From: Candidatus Dormiibacterota bacterium
GTDB taxonomy: Bacteria > Chloroflexota > Dormibacteria > UBA8260 > Bog-877
Assembly: GCA_003164475.1 (NCBI GenBank)
Contig: PLTL01000369.1
Location: 1-5,389 of the forward strand
Direction of reading: 5' to 3'
DNA length: 5,389 nucleotides
The translations under genes were made by a program, and so were the position numbers. This document shows, one piece after another, positions 4,486 through 5,389 of the stretch; within the stretch, counting starts at the first letter, position 1, and each line of letters starts with the position of its first letter. The notes below the pieces were generated by a model. The model made no database searches. It saw only the letters and a program-made list of their open reading frames with translations, and was not told the origin of the DNA.

Positions 4486-5389
4486 GGGCCTTGGTGAAGC
4501 CAAGCTCGCCGTCGAACTCCGGGAGTCGCTCCAGGTGCATCCAGCGGTGCCCGACGGACACCCGATCCAGGAGCGTGAGGACGTCGAGGTCGGTCAACTC
4601 GGCGCTCTCATCCCTGAGCATGAACCGGCAGGGCCAATGATCGATGCAGTCGGCGCTCATGCGGCTCGCACGGGGGTAGACCATGGTGCCCCGGTTGCTG
4701 ATGCTCTTCAGCTCCAGCGCAGTGCCCGCCGCGCACCGCTCCAGGCTCCGGCCCAGCTCGGCGGGGTCCAGCTCCGACTCGATGAAGACGTCCACACCGA
4801 TATCGCGCCGGGACGCGGAGCGGACCAGGGCGGCCCCGGGGGAGACCTGGGGCAGTTTCAGGGGCAGGTGCTGCCGCACTGACCAACTTGCCGAGCGCTC
4901 CCCCATGTGGGAGAGGATGGCCTGGGTGTACTCGGTGGTTGAGGCCGCCGGTTCGTCCCCGGCGATGTCCCGAGTCTTGACACCGGACTCCAGGGTGACC
5001 AGAACCGCGTTCTCGATCCTCTCGGCGGCAGCGACCTGCTCGAGATAGCGCAGCATCATTGCTCCGCTGAGGATCAGCGCTGTGGGGTTGATGACGTTCA
5101 TCCCAGCGTACTTGGGCGCCGACCCGTGCACAGCCTCAAAGATCGCCACCTCGTTACCGATGTTGGCCGAGGGCGCCAATCCCAACCCGCCGACCAGAGC
5201 CGAGCTGAGGTCGCTGATGATGTCGCCGTTCATGTTGGTGGTGACGATCACGTCGAACTGCTCCGGCCTCTTGACCAGTTGGTGAGCGCAGTTGTCGATG
5301 ATGATGTGGTGTGCCTCGATCTCCGGGTACTCCGGCGCGATCTCCTCGAACGTGCGCTTGAGCAGTCCTTCGGTCAGCTTCATGATGTT
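4472..5389 (-). CDS. icd: NADP-type isocitrate dehydrogenase, Thermus-type, N-terminus outside window
   Basis: This enzyme oxidises isocitrate to 2-oxoglutarate and CO2 in the citric acid cycle. The 305 codons present begin NIMKLTEG, the middle of the core domain, and the frame is open to the window edge; the ATG at 5383 is internal. Numbering from that Met: IIIDNCAHQLVKRPEQFDVIVTTN (27-50), NGDIISDL with metal-binding Asp54 and Asp58 (52-59), and HGSAPKYAG with Lys91-Tyr92 (86-94), the pair tied to NADP preference in E. coli Icd. After about residue 168 comes an added domain of ~135 residues (LKSISNRGTMVYP 225-237, HRWMHLERLPEFDG 279-292, ending GFTKAQGED). That tail closely matches the extra C-terminal domain of Thermus thermophilus Icd. 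Catalytic residues of the N-terminal half cannot be checked. It converges on bcp and ends in a hairpin. Confidence 0.95.
   Translation of the reverse strand, partial: NIMKLTEGLLKRTFEEIAPEYPEIEAHHIIIDNCAHQLVKRPEQFDVIVTTNMNGDIISDLSSALVGGLGLAPSANIGNEVAIFEAVHGSAPKYAGMNVINPTALILSGAMMLRYLEQVAAAERIENAVLVTLESGVKTRDIAGDEPAASTTEYTQAILSHMGERSASWSVRQHLPLKLPQVSPGAALVRSASRRDIGVDVFIESELDPAELGRSLERCAAGTALELKSISNRGTMVYPRASRMSADCIDHWPCRFMLRDESAELTDLDVLTLLDRVSVGHRWMHLERLPEFDGELGFTKAQGED

Noticed and set aside
3877..4503. Frames crossing the bcp end and the convergent region on both strands
   Set aside because: Glycine/arginine/proline-rich shadows without start signals or family resemblance.

Overview
The window is GC-rich bacterial chromosomal DNA that is almost fully coding. 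The gene mix fits an environmental, probably soil-type, high-GC lineage such as Chloroflexota or Dormibacterota. Pointers are an isocitrate dehydrogenase with the C-terminal extension known from Thermus thermophilus, a GAF/PucR-type regulator, a YpmS-like anchored protein, and GAGG-type Shine-Dalgarno sites. The phylum is an inference from protein character, not a measurement.

Layout: (1) The left edge holds the last ~80 codons of a Y-family DNA polymerase IV (dinB), including its beta-clamp-binding QMSLF peptide. (2) A ~450-base stretch (252-698) has no convincing gene. It carries an imperfect hairpin and a small palindrome and probably holds the promoter and leader of the next operon. (3) A tight plus-strand cluster runs from 699 to 4156: a membrane-anchored YpmS/DUF2140-like protein, moaC (molybdenum cofactor synthesis), a GAF plus PucR/CdaR-type transcriptional regulator, and a Bcp/PrxQ peroxiredoxin. 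The first two genes overlap. The regulator's reading frame runs back without a stop into the end of moaC, and the last gene follows after 40 bases, so one transcript is likely. (4) A ~315-base convergent intergenic region (4157-4471) is rich in inverted repeats, including a perfect 20-bp palindrome. (5) On the minus strand, the right edge carries the C-terminal ~305 codons of an NADP-type isocitrate dehydrogenase. Its stop codon sits in the loop of a terminator-like hairpin.

The points most worth a second look are these. The regulator's coding appears to start upstream of its first ATG, possibly at a CTG that overlaps the moaC stop. moaC is coupled to a PucR-type regulator, a family known to control molybdenum-enzyme pathways in at least one case. 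The Bcp protein lacks the usual resolving cysteine and has two others in unusual places. The convergent region has several stem-loops. I see no CRISPR array, insertion sequence, tRNA or rRNA, and nothing that amounts to a clearly new multi-gene system.
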